NCBI GenBank assembly: GCA_963971575.1
Contig: OZ020617.1
Span: forward strand, 16,825,403 to 16,889,402
Direction: 5' to 3'
Source: Liopterus haemorrhoidalis
Lineage: Eukaryota > Arthropoda > Insecta > Coleoptera > Dytiscidae
Length of the DNA: 64,000 bases
In this document: piece after piece, positions 47,036 through 59,234 of the stretch
How the letters are laid out: every line of letters starts with the position of its first letter
How positions within the stretch are numbered: position 1 is the stretch's first letter
The notes under the pieces: model-generated
The model's input: the letters and a program-made list of their open reading frames with translations, nothing else
The model's database searches: none
What the model was told of the DNA's origin: nothing
Made by a program: the position numbers and the translations under genes

Positions 47036-47289
47036 ATAATTAGTTTGTTTTCGATTTTATTTTTTGTTACAAAGGAAATATAATGCATAATTTAATTTAT
47101 TATTTAATTCCTATGTACTTTTGTGACGGATTGGAAATAAGACTGTAATTTGATTATTATGTATGGTTTTATTTCTGACTAGCTGGAGTACCTATACTTC
47201 TTACGGTTTTTGTAATGTACATTTTTGCTGTAACGTAAATAATAAGTGAGATATATTAATTTCAAGTAGAAAATAATCTTTATCTAAAC

Positions 47290-47592
47290 CAGTGTTTCTC
47301 AACAGGTGGTCCGCAGAAAAAAATTGGTGGTCCGCGAAAATTTGTTTGAAAATATGTTTTTTTGCAGTTTTCTTGTTATATTTTACGCATATTTTTAATG
47401 TAAATAATGTATGTTTTGTTTATTTTCTGTAAACTTTTTGTGTTTTTCTACAAATAAAATAAATGTATTTAGTAGTACATTAAATATATTTGTTTTCTTG
47501 CAAAAAATTAACCAACAATTATTATTAGTAGCCCGCGTTAGGAAATTATATATTTTACTGGACCGCGGTGCGTTTTTGGTTGAGAAACACTG
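47290..47592. mobile_element. hAT-type MITE (copy 2)
   Basis: 303 bp with termini CAGTGTTTCTCAACAGGTGG and the complement of GGTTGAGAAACACTG; perfect 8-bp TSD ATCTAAAC (47,282-47,289 and 47,593-47,600). Related to 6,505-6,796. Confidence 0.9.
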
Positions 47593-47600
47593 ATCTAAAC

Positions 47601-48687
47601 CGCTCTTTTGTATGTATTTTCAATGTTAAGTAAATAATAAATAAGATACTTCGTTTATAGGTAGCTCCCTCATAGCTCCTCAAATATATCTCTTATTAAA
47701 AACCCACAGCAAAAAATTCATAAGTATAAAAGTTCATTCTTAGTTTGGTTAAAATTTTATTGTTAATATTTTCATTAAAAAAAAATAAATAAAAAGTTCA
47801 CTATTTTAACTAAATCACCGTGTAAATCTTCATTTATTCAGATATTTTTATGAAATATTATTTTTTCAGTGTTAAAATTAACACTACTTTATCACTATTT
47901 ATTTTCTAACTCTATAATTTAACCAGTAGGTATGTAAGTGTAAACTTTATACTAAATTTAACCAAAAAAGAAGTATAAATAATTAACACGAAAAGCATAC
48001 TAAAAGTTCATTTTTTTTTCATTAAGTCACTTTAACACTATCTTTTTTTTAGAGTACACATTGAAGAAAAGAAAAAAATGTTTTCTCATACAGATTTTTG
48101 ATGTAAAGTAAATACTAAGAGATATTTCATTTTAGTTTTAGGGTGTCTCCCCGTAACTCCCCAAATATTCATCCAATCCAAAAAGTATATACAACAAAAA
48201 ATATGTACTTTCTTATTTTAAACCATTTTTGTTACATAAATTTTTGCTGTTACGCCAATAATATGGGAGATATTTCAAAAGTTTAGCTTTTGTACCCCCA
48301 TAACTCCTCAAATATTCATCTACCTTATTGAAAAAAAGATTTGTTTTATTATTATAAATATTTTTCTGTTGTCATTAATAAGGGAGATATTTTCGGCTTT
48401 TTAATAAACATTACCTCGAAACACCCCTCTAGAATAAAAAAGTTTAATCCTGGTTTTAATCTATCATCGTACAAAATTTCGTAAGAAATATGTCCAGCAG
48501 TTTTTCGTGAATCGCGGACAGACAGACAAAAATTGATTTTTTTGCGTCTTATAATCGTCTTATAACCATCTGAAATGTGTATAAACCAAATACGAGATCG
48601 AAAAAATAAAATATAAAACAGATATAGCCTCTATAATTTTATTAATATAGATAAGAGCATCTGGTAGTCCATATTTACCGCACCTTA
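47601..48687. other. Unassigned tandemly similar A+T-rich sequence
   Basis: Three or four loosely repeated blocks with AACTCCTCAAATAT/AACTCCCCAAATATTCATC and TAAGGGAGATATTT motifs (near 47,660, 48,155, 48,300, 48,385), perhaps an old amplified repeat. No gene. Confidence 0.45.
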
Positions 48688-48831
48688 TTCTATCCCAGGG
48701 GTCGGGGAACAGGGGTAAATTACCCCAAACGGGGTAAAAACGAAATTCTTGGGAGTAATGAGATATTAATAGACATAAATGATATAAATACAAAAAATCA
48801 TAAAAAGTGCGTTTCTAAATACGATAGAAAT

Positions 48832-49281
48832 TTGTGCGAATTGATGTCCCAAACGCTGCACGCACGTATTCCCAATGCCTATTTTATAAATGAACATGAT
48901 TGCTCTGTGGTCGAATTGATAGTGGCGAGAACCACAGTCAGCCAGAGATATGTTACAATCAGCAAACATCTTGGCAACCTAAAAGACCGTATCGCTCAAT
49001 ATTTTCCAGAACTTGATTTAAGTACAGTGAGTTGGGTTATAGATCCTTTTAAATGCCAAATGTCTGACGTGCCAGAAGAGCCACAAGGGTTGCTTGAGTC
49101 ACTTTTGGAACTGAGATCAAATAATGAAGAACGTATAGAATTTGAAAACAAAACCGATCTGTCACATTTTTTTATGTCAAGGGCTGTAAAGTCTTTTAAA
49201 ATTGTTCATGAGGAGGCAATTAAAAATTTGTTGCCATCTGCAACAACTTATCTCTGTGAACTTGAGATTGGGGAAGGATAA
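48832..49281 (+). pseudogene. hAT transposase C-terminal part (ZBED5-like)
   Basis: Reads KDRIAQYFPELDLSTVSWV, IDPFKCQMSD, LLELRSNNEERIEFENK and IKNLLPSATTYLCELE. This follows the C-terminal half of Charlie/ZBED5-type hAT transposases, ending where the dimerisation segment LLPFxTTYLCExxFS would continue. Catalytic N-terminal parts are missing, and the frame ends in purine-rich DNA at 49,281. It lies correctly oriented between the hAT termini. Confidence 0.7.
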
Positions 49282-49525
49282 CAGGAAGGGGTAAAGGAAG
49301 GAAGGAAGAGACCCGGTGGGAAGCAGAAGGGGAGAAATGGAAGGAATGAAGGGAGCTGAGGTTACCTGAAAATGGGGGGAAGGAAGGGAGATAGGAGGAG
49401 GGGTGAAGAAATGGTTGAAAGGGAAGAGAATGGGATAAAATAAATTGTTATTGTAATGTAAAATAATGAAATGTAATATATATTTAATAGGACATATATG
49501 TTGACGAATTATGTCCGTAGATAAT
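49282..49525. other. Purine-rich tract within hAT
   Basis: About 49,282-49,440 is almost pure A/G-rich sequence; no product is recognised. It may replace or overlie the original hAT tail. Confidence 0.5.
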
Positions 49526-50352
49526 ATAATAGTTAAGTTTATGGGAGTCGGACAGGTGTAGAAATAAATAAAAAAGTTTATTTAACTAAGCTTACGTTTC
49601 GATTTTAATCAAATCTTCCTCAGAGCTAAAAAGATTTAGAATCAGTTAGAAATTACATAATTAATATTGTTATATGAATACATTATCAAATTACAGCTGA
49701 ATGGTGTCGGTACTAAGTTTACATGAATAATTAATAGTTATAGATAGATGATAATACAGTTAAATATAAAAAAGTCAAATAATAAAAAATATATGAGTTA
49801 CGCAAAATTTGATTTAAAATAAATAAATAAATAACTAAAATAAATAAGTACATAAATAAAATTTGTTATACCTAGTTAGTCACATAATTTAAAATTATAA
49901 CATTAAATAATAAAATATGAGTTACGTAAAATTGATTTAAAATAAATTTAATGTTATTTATGTTTATTATTTAATGTTATAATTTTAAATTATGTGACTA
50001 ACTAGGTATAACAAATTTTATTTATGTACTTATTTATTTTAGTTATTTATTTATTTATTTTAAATCAAATTTTGCGTAACTCATATATTTTTTATTATTT
50101 GACTTTTTTTATATTTAACTGTATTATCATCTATCTATAACTATTAATTATTCATGTAAACTTAGTACCGACACCATTCAGCTGTAATTTGATAATGTAT
50201 TCATATAACAATATTAATTATGTAATTTCTAACTGATTCTAAATCTTTTTAGCTCTGAGGAAGATTTGATTAAAATCGAAACGTAAGCTTAGTTAAATAA
50301 ACTTTTTTATTTATTTCTACACCTGTCCGACTCCCATAAACTTAACTATTAT
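49526..50352. repeat. Fold-back element with about 388-bp arms
   Basis: 49,526-49,913 and 49,962-50,352 are near-identical inverted copies with about 48 bp between. Each arm contains CTGAGGAAGATTTGATTAAA then ATCGAAACG (plus strand in the right arm) near its outer end, followed by AATAAACTTTTT and ACCTGTCCGACTCC. Lies inside a hAT. Confidence 0.85.
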
Positions 50353-50692
50353 TTAATAGGACGTAATAGTAAATACCCAAACACCGAAAGGTCGAGGGGT
50401 AATAAAGGATTATATATCTCTGTGAAGAAGAATTTTCCATGCTAACGAACATTAAAACGAAACAAGAAATCCAAGAAGTATCCAAATCGCACTAATATCA
50501 AAAAGTCCTGATTTTGATGTTATTATATCAAAAACTAAACAACATCATTTCTCCAAATAAATTATTTTTTGTTATAATATATATATATATATATATATAT
50601 ACGAAAGAAAGTTCTAGACGAAATTAATATGGTTATTAAATAAAATCCTAATTTCATAATCGTCATTTATTTATTTAAAAAAAAAAAAATTT

Positions 50693-50918
50693 CGAGACGT
50701 TTCGATTGGTAATCCAATCATCCTCAGTCCAATATTATTGTCAAATGTATAAAATCATGTATTTCCATATACATACGGGTATAGGACAAACCGTTCGGCT
50801 AGACTATGATTAACCGTTCCTGTCCGTTCCAAACATTTTAATGTGGAAATACATGATTTTATACATTTGACAATAATATTGGACTGAGGATGATTGGATT
50901 ACCAATCGAAACGTCTCG
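50693..50918. repeat. Second fold-back, 75-bp perfect arms
   Basis: 50,693-50,767 and 50,844-50,918 are perfect inverted copies with a 76-bp loop. Each arm contains CTGAGGATGATTGGATTACC then AATCGAAACG (plus strand in the right arm), the same hairpin layout as the larger fold-back. Confidence 0.85.
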
Positions 50919-51143
50919 ATATTTTTTTTTAATAATTAAATGATGATTATAAAATAAGATACCTATATATATAATTTTATAGCATTATTTTATGTTAATT
51001 AATATGTACATTCTAACGAATTCAATAAATCATTCAGTGTAAATAATCTATGATTTTTTTGACAAACCATTGGTTTAACGTCGGTGTAAAGAAATATATT
51101 TCTGGGTAATGGGTAAAAATGTTCCCCGACCCCTGTTTTATCC

Positions 51144-51994
51144 GAACTCACAATACACCGATCACAGATAACAAAAATAAATGCATCTGTCCCGCAAGGC
51201 TCAGTAATTGGACCAACTCTATTTAACATATATACGTCAGATATTCCATTGGACCTAAAATGTGACGTGGCAATGTATGCAGATGATACTGCCATAATAG
51301 CTCAAAACAAAAACATCAACTTGGCTACTGAAGAACTTCAAGATTCAGTCAATATGTTTATGAACTGGTGTGAAAAATGGTGCATCACTCTAAATCCCAC
51401 CAAATGTGAAGCAAAGATATTTACATTAAGAAGGCCAAGTATTCCCACCGAAATTTCAATCAATAATCAAAGAATTCCTTGGAACCCTAATGATGGTGCC
51501 GTAAAATATCTAGGAGTATATCTGGATAAAAGATTATCATGGAACATTCATATTAACAAAAAACTTAAAGAATGCTACATCAGACTTGGCATGCTCGACC
51601 CTTTAATGAACAGGAAAACCCCTCTTAAATTGAAATGTTCATTGCTGATTTATCAGGCAATAATAAGACCTGTCATCACCTACGCCTGTACCATATGGAG
51701 GACAGCGTCAAAAACTCTAATAAAAAAAGTACAAATTCTACAAAACAAAATACTAAGAATATCTTGCAACGCCCCTAGGTTTGTTAGAAACGCTCAACTC
51801 CACCAAGAACTTGGAATTTTATACATAGATGAATTTATAAAAAAAGTGCCAAAAAATTCTTTTTAACTTTACCTCTTTGTGACAGTGCGGAAAAGCTAAA
51901 ATTGGGAAAAAAAACTGTAAACAATCGCTTAAAAAAACGATTACCTCAAGACATATTAATATCAGATTCTGAAAGTGACGATGAAAACGAATAA
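51144..51994 (+). pseudogene. Jockey-type LINE reverse transcriptase, 5'-truncated
   Basis: Open from the hAT target duplication: SVPQGSVIGPTLFNIYTSDI (RT motif with PQGS), MYADDTAIIAQ (catalytic YADD), WCEKWCITLNPTKCE, KYLGVYLDKRLSWNIHI (thumb) and a C-terminal LLIYQAIIRPVITYACTIW block, typical of the Jockey clade. The main frame ends at 51,866 after a frameshift in an A/T run. The original C-terminus continues in another frame as LISDSESDDENE to TAA at about 51,994. Endonuclease and early RT domains are missing. Confidence 0.85.
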
Positions 51995-52639
51995 AAGGAA
52001 AATATTAAATCTAAAATATTAGTCAAATCTAAATTTATCTAGGTGGTGGGTTTCTGGGTGGGATGTTCGGTAGGATTTCGCTGATATTTTTTATAAAAAA
52101 AAAACAATACACTGGTTAAAAAGTTCTGCCGTATAAGAATAATTCTCACTGAGAAGCATATAATTTTAAACAAGAGATTTCTTTATAAACGTCCAGTAAG
52201 AGAAAAGTGCTATCGGAAACAAGAATATTCCGTGAAGTGAACAAATGATAAGGTTGAGTTATCGCGAGTAGATGAGCAGCGTTTAGTAAACTTGACTTGT
52301 TGATCATCAAGTGATCAAGTGTAAAGGGCAACGCGCTGAAAAGGTCACCGGAGCTTTCACTCTCTACACATAATTCACTCGCCATCGCACTTCGCCATCG
52401 CCATACTTAGCGCATCGCAACACCATAGATCATCGCCCGATATACAAATCATAACGTGAAACCATTTCGCAACTGGGAACACTCGTCTCAATTATTATAT
52501 AGTAAAATAAACACTGAACTACAGTGTACATTCTGTTTTCACCACGGACATTTATTACACGATTTTAATTTAAGACTGTCTAGAATTAATCATATGGGTA
52601 ATACCCCTCAATTATAGGGAATTCCCTTTAATATTCACT
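51995..52639. other. LINE 3' region and unassigned sequence
   Basis: An A-rich end at about 52,098-52,110 may be the LINE tail. 52,140-52,640 contains no recognised feature. Confidence 0.45.
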
Positions 52640-53480
52640 TCAATATTGAGAAGTGACATTACCGTTGGCGGCGCTGTAGTCCAAGGCAATATGGATGTCG
52701 TGTCTAGTATTCAGCTGTCAATATGCTAACAGCTAACAGGTTAATTTAAGCACAGTACATTTTTATTTTATAAAAATGCGAGTAAATATTTTCGAAATTT
52801 TTTAATTTTTACGCGCTGCACTTGTATTGAGGTGTATAACAGAAGGTGGGCATCAAATTACAGTATTTAAAGTTTAATTTCAGTAGATTTATTGAAGTGT
52901 AATTTGTAGTTGAGCAGGTGTATTGTAATTTTATGTGGTACATCTGAGTGTCGGTCATCTGAATTTACAATATATGGATTATGTTTATAAACAAGTGCGT
53001 TATGTTCATTGCCTCATGAAATAAAATTAGTTTTAGTTGGACAGAAGCAGCTAATATTATTAGCTATTATTATTAATATATTAGTACAGTTTAGTTTTTC
53101 TGCGACAAATGTAATGAACAAACTCGCATAGTATTAGTTACTTTTTAACTCAAAATATATTCCTATGCCTTCCTCCTTTCCAAAATGTTTTCTTCCTAAT
53201 ACCTTCATAACCAAATCTTTTCCAATTTGGACCTAATATTAACTTTCCCTCCATTTTTCTTAAGATAAGAAAAAAACTAAAATGCCTATTTTTGTCCTGT
53301 CTTGAATAACAGCCAAAAACACTACAATTTGTTCTACTTTTATAGTTTTTTACTTCTATCGACATTCTAACAAAAAATCAACACTAGAACATATGTAATA
53401 AGTTCAAACAGTACTACAGGCGCCTAGTACAATATTTGACCACCAGACTGCGTATCCGAGCGTGTCAGTTCTCAACAGAC
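52640..53480. repeat. Internal part of the 28.8-kb hAT family
   Basis: GTGACATTACCGTTGGCGGC... to CAGGTTAATTTAAGCACAG, and CGACATTCTAACAAAAA...CGTATCCGAGCGTGTCAG, match the interior of 28,794-30,341 without its nested family A element. Termini not found. The minus-strand frame at 53,150-53,365 is not recognised. Confidence 0.65.
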
Positions 53481-53981
53481 TAGATCTCGTATGTCATTCA
53501 GTGTTTTGCTACCCATTTTTGCTGGCTTGCACCCATGGGGCTCACGGGCTTCCGCCCAGTCCTTCTAGCATTCAAAAACGTTTTAAAGGGACATACGTTG
53601 AGCGTTAAGAAAGTTTTGAGATACGGGCTTATTTTTTTAACTTTTTCAAAGTACTTCCCATCTCGTTCAGTACACGTTCTCATACGTATAAACCACGTGA
53701 TAAAATATCTTCCCGCTTTTAGTTGGTACTGCTGCACAGGCTTGATCCCAGGCTTCTAGAAGCTCATCATCACTCTTTTTAACAAAAAGCCTCTTCAATC
53801 ATTAAAAAGTGAGCTAATGACAACTAACAAAAATAAAAATTACATTTGGTTTTACTTAAACGTTTGGAGTAGCCTATATGTTACCGATAGTACATTTAGT
53901 TAATGTATTTGTCGCTAAAGATTGGATTAAATATTTACAGACAAATTCAATAATAGGTACGATTTAGGTGACCAGTATGTA
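53481..53981. other. No gene; MITE remnant
   Basis: 53,770-53,880 is an eroded relative of the AAGCGGAAC MITE family. Frames at 53,498-53,759 are not recognised. Confidence 0.4.
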
Positions 53982-54847
53982 TTAGGTCGTCAAGGATGAA
54001 ATTTGTAGAAAAAAGGCAAAGTTGGTTGATAACTTACAAATATAAGGAATTATTTTATTCATCAAAGTATGCACCCATATTCTTTATACACTTTTACCAC
54101 TTAAGCGATAGGTTGTTCAGGCCGGTGGTATAAAACCCTGGCGGACGAGATTCAATGAATTCCTGGAAGGCCAGTTTTACAGCAATATCGGAATTAAACT
54201 ATTTTCCTATTAAAAAGTTGTCCAAATTGCGGAAGAAGTGGTAGTCAGTGGGGGCTAGGTCTGGTGAGTATGGAGGATGATAAAAAAGTTCCAACTCCTG
54301 TAGTTTTGCTACAGTCATTTGAGCAGTGTGTGGTCTAGCGTTATCATATAATAAGATAGCAGTCGATCTGTTGACCCATCTAGATTTTTTCTTAAGTTTT
54401 TGCATCATTTCGTCCAGTTGGTTGCAGTATATTTCTGCTGTGATCGATGAGCCAGGTTTTTATTATTATTATTATTTTTTGTTTTTAAGTTACCTGTTCG
54501 AAATTTGGCGAACCAATTTAATATTGTCTGCTGCGTAGTAACACTAGAGCCAAATACACTATTAATTTTTCACGCGGTCTGCGATGCCGTAGTTGCACGT
54601 AAGAACTCATCCTTCATAATAGTGCGAATTTCCGATCGTTACATTTTCAACAAAATTAGTTAAAAAAAAAAGTTTTTGATATTTTTTAAAGCGTACGATG
54701 ATTTATATGATACCATTTAAACAGGCGTGATGTAAATCATCCAAAAAAAAAAAAAAAATAGAAGGTAAAATATTAAGCCAATGTCAAATAATAAGTTGTT
54801 AAAGCTGGCAATATTATTAACTACAAATTCCATCTTTGACGACCTGA
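53982..54847 (-). mobile_element. Internally deleted mariner
   Basis: 866 bp with termini TTAGGTCGTCAAGGATG and TCAGGTCGTCAAAGATGG (complement); TA at 53,980-53,981 and 54,848-54,849. About 400 bp shorter than a full mariner. Confidence 0.85.
54060..54600 (-). pseudogene. mariner transposase with central deletion
   Basis: The minus strand retains the HTH end (TILNWFAKFRTGNLK), an in-frame AAT/ATT-repeat expansion, YCNQLDEMMQKLKKK, the second catalytic Asp in LLYDNARPHTAQM, the third in YSPDLAPTDYHFF, and a C-terminal tail (GFYTTGLNNL, then CI-NMGAYFDE-like) to about 54,060. The segment containing the first catalytic Asp is deleted, as in the 27-kb copy. Confidence 0.78.
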
Positions 54848-54877
54848 TATTAACTAACTCTTCTCCATCAGTTAAAC

Positions 54878-57179
54878 CAGGGGTACTCAACCTTTTCATA
54901 CCTACCGCCCACTTTAGCATCTCTATTGGTAGAAAAATGTTCATACCGCCCACCTGTTGTATAATAATAATAACTTACCAAATACTTTTGCAAAATTTAG
55001 CTGTAAAAATCTTTATAAATCAACTTACTGCATCATCTCGTATTATTAAACACAACAAATATATATGCATCAAAACGTGGCAACGTTGGATGTCACAAAG
55101 TACCCTGTGTAACACAGTACCCACACTTCCCTTACCCGTAATTTTTGAGTAGAGGTTTAATGAAAACATGTAGTTAAATTTATCTTTTTATTTATACTTT
55201 GCATACATAGAAGTATGAAGTCTATTGAAATTACATTTAGTTAATTAAATTATTAATGAGATCCTTGAGGCTAATGCTGCGAAACTAAATATTGGATATC
55301 TGGTTCAGTTTTTGTAAGGAACAAACGAAGGTCTCCTCTTTCGGAAATATTCAGATGGTTTCTTTCTTTGGTCATAATATGATTAACAGCACTAAAGCCT
55401 AATTTTACAAGATATGAGGTAGGGAAAGGTATCAATAAATTGAATATTGTGTTAAAAATTGTGTAAACATGTGTTAAAAATCAATTAGATAAATTTATCA
55501 ACGAAAATAATATTATATCAAATTCACAATCGGGATACAGGGTTCAGCATTCCTGCGAAACTGCGTTGAATTATGTAATTAACGAGTGGAAACAAGAAAT
55601 GGACAAAGGTAAATATATAATATCTATTTTCTTGGATTTTAAAAGGGCCTTTGAGACAGTGGATCGGAAAATATTACTTGAAAAACTTAAAATTTATGGT
55701 ATTCAAGGTAATGCAATAAATTGGTTTAAAAGTTATTTAACAGAAAGAGTACAAGTAACCAAAATAAATAATAATGTGTCAAAACCGAAAGAAAATAATA
55801 TAGGTTTGCCCCAAAGAACCATTTTAGGGGCACTACTTTTTGTTTTGTATATAAATGATATTGTGAAAGTAGTAAAATCCTCTAAAATAAAACTTTTCGC
55901 TGATGACACATTATTATACATCGCGGTCAATAATATTGAAGAGGGTGTACAATTAATGCAGGAGGACATAAATAGTATCTTAGAATGGCTAAATATAAAT
56001 AGATTGAAACTGAATGCAAAAAAGTCCAAATGCATGATAATTAACGGGAATAAGTTACAAAATGTATCTCTTTATGTTAATAACGAAGTATTGAAAATGT
56101 AAATAGCATTAAGTATCTAGGTGTTGTCATTGATAACAAGTTAAATTTTAATGACCATATTTTATATGTGAGCAAAAAGATGGCAAAAAAAAATTACTTT
56201 TTGAAGAGGATTAGAAATAAATTAAACTTTATTCAGGCTGTTAATTTATTTAAAACTATTATTGCTCCACATATAGATTATTGTGCTACTATTTTATTTT
56301 TATGTAATGATACTAGTTTAATTAAATTACAGAGATTACAAAATAGAGCAATGCGTACAGTTCTTAGAGTTAGTAAAATGACAAGTGTAAAATTAATGCT
56401 AGACACACTTAACTGGCTGAGTATTAAACAAAGAATTTATTTATTAACTTTAGTTTTTATATTCAAAATAAATCAAGGTAAAGTTCCTGGTTATCTTACT
56501 GAGAATTTAAATTTTATACGTGAAATTAAGAATTATAATTTAAGAAATAAAAATCATTTTGCTACCTCTTCAATGAAAAAAGCATGTGGACAAAATTCAT
56601 TATTTTACAAAGGAATTAAATTGTTTAACACCTTAGATGATAACTTAAGGCTGTAAAAATATTAAATCCTTTAAAAGAGGATGCACCGAAAAGGTTAAGA
56701 CTCTAATATATTACAATATTGTAACAAAATGTTTGTAATAAGTAATGTAATAACATTTATGTTAAATAAAGATATATATTATTATATCATTTTCCACATA
56801 TTTGGATATAAGACAGGCATTTTTTTATTTTGCCATAGGTTTTCATATCCACCTCTATCGAAATTATGTTTACTTTCTTCATCATATTTAATTTCTAACA
56901 GTTCCTCTTGGCAAGTTGTATCAGCGATAAAAATTGTATATTTTGAGAAATTTAACTATAAACAGTAAAGAATTTTATGAAAACTTAATGAAAATGTTTT
57001 TCAATAATGCTATGAAATTTTATTAAATAATACTTTAAAAAATTTCCATTTTAATGTTTTTAAAACGTCAATTAAATTAAAAAAAAAAAAAAACGGAAAG
57101 TAGCCAGCATTGGACAAAACCCCTACCGCCTACCAAAAAATTTCTACCGCCCACTAGTGGACCAGGTTGAGTACCACTG
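54878..57179. mobile_element. hAT element with nested LINE
   Basis: Termini CAGGGGTACTCAACC and CAGTGGTACTCAACC (complement), ACCGCCCAC motifs inside each end, and the perfect 8-bp TSD AGTTAAAC (54,870-54,877 and 57,180-57,187). Its left TSD starts 21 bp after the mariner TA. No hAT transposase is recognised outside the LINE. Confidence 0.9.
55482..56655 (+). pseudogene. Non-LTR reverse transcriptase (CR1/L2-like), 5'-truncated
   Basis: Reads SNSQSGYRVQHSCETALNYV, ISIFLDFKRAFETVDRKILL (RT motif A), GLPQRTILGALLFVLYIND (motif B; relatives have PQGS), KLFADDTLLYI (catalytic FADD), then the thumb WLNINRLKLNAKKSKCM. At 56,099 a single-base deletion shifts the frame and the C-terminal half continues NSIKYLGVVIDNKLNFND and LQRLQNRAMRTVL to a stop at about 56,655. 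The layout fits the CR1/L2/Crack group; exact clade uncertain. 3' end with AATAAAGATATATATTATTA at about 56,764. Two lesions only, so relatively young. Confidence 0.85.
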
Positions 57180-57187
57180 AGTTAAAC

Positions 57188-57962
57188 CGATCAATATGGT
57201 AAACCTACTTATAGATCATCTTAGTTGGTCATCATTTGTTAACCTATATATCTACGGAGCATCGCATGTTATGGTATCCTCTGTATTATAGTTCAATGAT
57301 TAGAAGAGAGCCTGAACATAACCTTTAATTATTTTAAACCGGTCTTATAGTAGGGATTTCAGAGAAATCTTAAAATCATATATTTTTAACGAGAATCGCT
57401 AGTTACATGCCATTAGTTAAGTATATATTCACATATCACTCCGTGATGGTTTAATTGTTTTTTAACGAGTGAATGTAATTTTAAAATCTGAATGATTATA
57501 TGTGATTTAACTATAAATGAACTGTTGAAATGGAGCTAAGGTATAACATGATATTATTTCTTACCAACCATTCATACAAGTATAATCAGGTGATTTTATA
57601 CAATTTTTCAGTGTTGGTAGCGCTGATTAGTAAACTATTATTGAACAGATTTAAGTTATCCCTCGGGTCTTTTATATTATCGCAACAATAAATTATTTAC
57701 AGCTTCAAGCATTTCTGCAGAAAAAAATTGATTCACTAGCACATATCATCTAATCTAATTACAATTAATAAAATCACATTAAAAACAAATCGAATAAAAT
57801 AAACGGTAGAAATACCTTTTATGATTTAACTGTCTGTTAAATTGTTAGTCTATTAGTCTTAACGACAAAAATTGCGGCCAAACGACTGGACCTAGAGAAC
57901 TGATATTTGGTATGCATATAGAATAGCTTGATTTGTATAAGAATCTATCTAAACTCATTTTT
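57188..57962. other. No recognisable feature
   Basis: A+T-rich, no supportable frame or termini. Confidence 0.45.
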
Positions 57963-59031
57963 AGGGTTTTGTAGGTATGACCAAAAACCCTTATACCGTC
58001 ATTTTGTCGTCTGTCTGTCTGTCTGTCTGTCTGTTCGGTAAAAATTGTAACCAAACGGCTAAACCTAGAGAGTTGAAATTTAGCATGCTTATAAAACTCT
58101 TTGACCCGCACATAGGAAAAATACTAAAACATCTAAAAAACATATCCCCCTAAAAATATAAACAAATATGTGCTCATCGAAAAAAATATTTTTTTTTATA
58201 ATTCTGAGTAGGGTATCAAATGAAAGCACTTGGTACGTGGATTAACGATCAAATTTTTATTTTTGCAAAATAAATTATTTTGAAGCGATTTTTGCCAAAA
58301 TTGTGCAAAACATTTTTTGTCCCACACCCTGTAGCCCAGATGGTTTAAACTAAAAATCTGAAAAAATTCTAAGTAATGTACATTGGTGTGAACCGGAATA
58401 GTTCAACAGGAATTTTTGATGAGATTAGGTTTTTGGAAAAAAACGCATTTTTTGTGATTTTTGGCTAATAATGTACACAAGTCATAGCTTTGTAACAAGC
58501 CACACTCTAACGTGTGTGCTGGTCTAGTGGTATTTGATGCTGACTTTTCACCCAAGGAACCTGATCCGATAGGGATCGAACCCTGTGAGAAGAGGAGAGA
58601 CTATATTATTTTTTGTTTTTTTTTTTTAATTTTTATATTGTTTAAATTATTTTTTCAAAATTCTAATTATATTTTGGCAAATGTTGCATTTAATTTTTAA
58701 AAGCGTAAATTTAATAGCCAGTAGAAATTGTTTAAATTATAATTTAATTCTGTTTCAATGTACACAAAATCAGAGGGGCGGAACTTATAACAACCAATGG
58801 AAGCCATAGGCACAATTTTTAAAATTCTTAATGAACCTTGCTATATAAAAAAAAATACTGCACATATTTAGAAACCTAAATAATGGTATTAGGAGTTCGA
58901 ATTAAAATTAACAAAAAAAAAAAAAAATTTAATATAAAATTTGTTTTCGCATCCAAAATAATCATCAATAGCTTACTAAATACCTGCAAAACCCTGAAAT
59001 GTGTGAAAATTTACACTTCACATCAATTTTT
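57963..59031 (+). mobile_element. DINE-1/HINE-like element, family C, most complete copy
   Basis: Head TTTTAGGGTTTTGTAGGT with the hairpin AGGGTTTT...AAAACCCT, a pure GTCT run at about 58,009-58,034, and the body. The 3' end at 58,978-59,031 has ACCTGCAAAACCCTGAAATG, GTGTGAAAATTTACAC and a T run. A SINE lies inside. Confidence 0.68.
58505..58730 (+). mobile_element. tRNA-like SINE inside family C
   Basis: GTGTGCTGGTCTAGTGGTAT (A-box-like) and GGGATCGAACCC (B-box-like) followed by a T-rich stretch. Boundaries uncertain. Confidence 0.45.
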
Positions 59032-59234
59032 AATTCTTCAAATTTTAAAATCCAGGACCTTTGCAGGACTTCTTAGAACATCCTAATTTTGGCATTTTAC
59101 ATTATACAAAATTTAATAAACAGTCTTTACTGCACAAAAACACAATACTAAACTCCATTCACGAGAAATATGAGATACCGGCACACTTAGATGACGGCAA
59201 TTTAATTGCCAATGTCATAATGTAATTTAACCTA

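Larger units (their letters stand above)
48696..51135 (+). mobile_element. hAT element, CAGGGGTCGGGGAAC termini
   Basis: 2,440 bp with termini CAGGGGTCGGGGAACAGGGG and CAGGGGTCGGGGAACATTT (complement). Near-perfect 8-bp TSDs TTCTATCC (48,688-48,695) and TTTTATCC (51,136-51,143). Holds a transposase C-terminal remnant and two fold-back insertions. Confidence 0.87.

Noticed and set aside
49600..50920. Functional hammerhead ribozyme
   Set aside because: CTGANGA and GAAA boxes are present, but an extra base precedes the stem in every copy and no strand forming the cleavage site with proper stems I and III was found outside the trivial palindrome.
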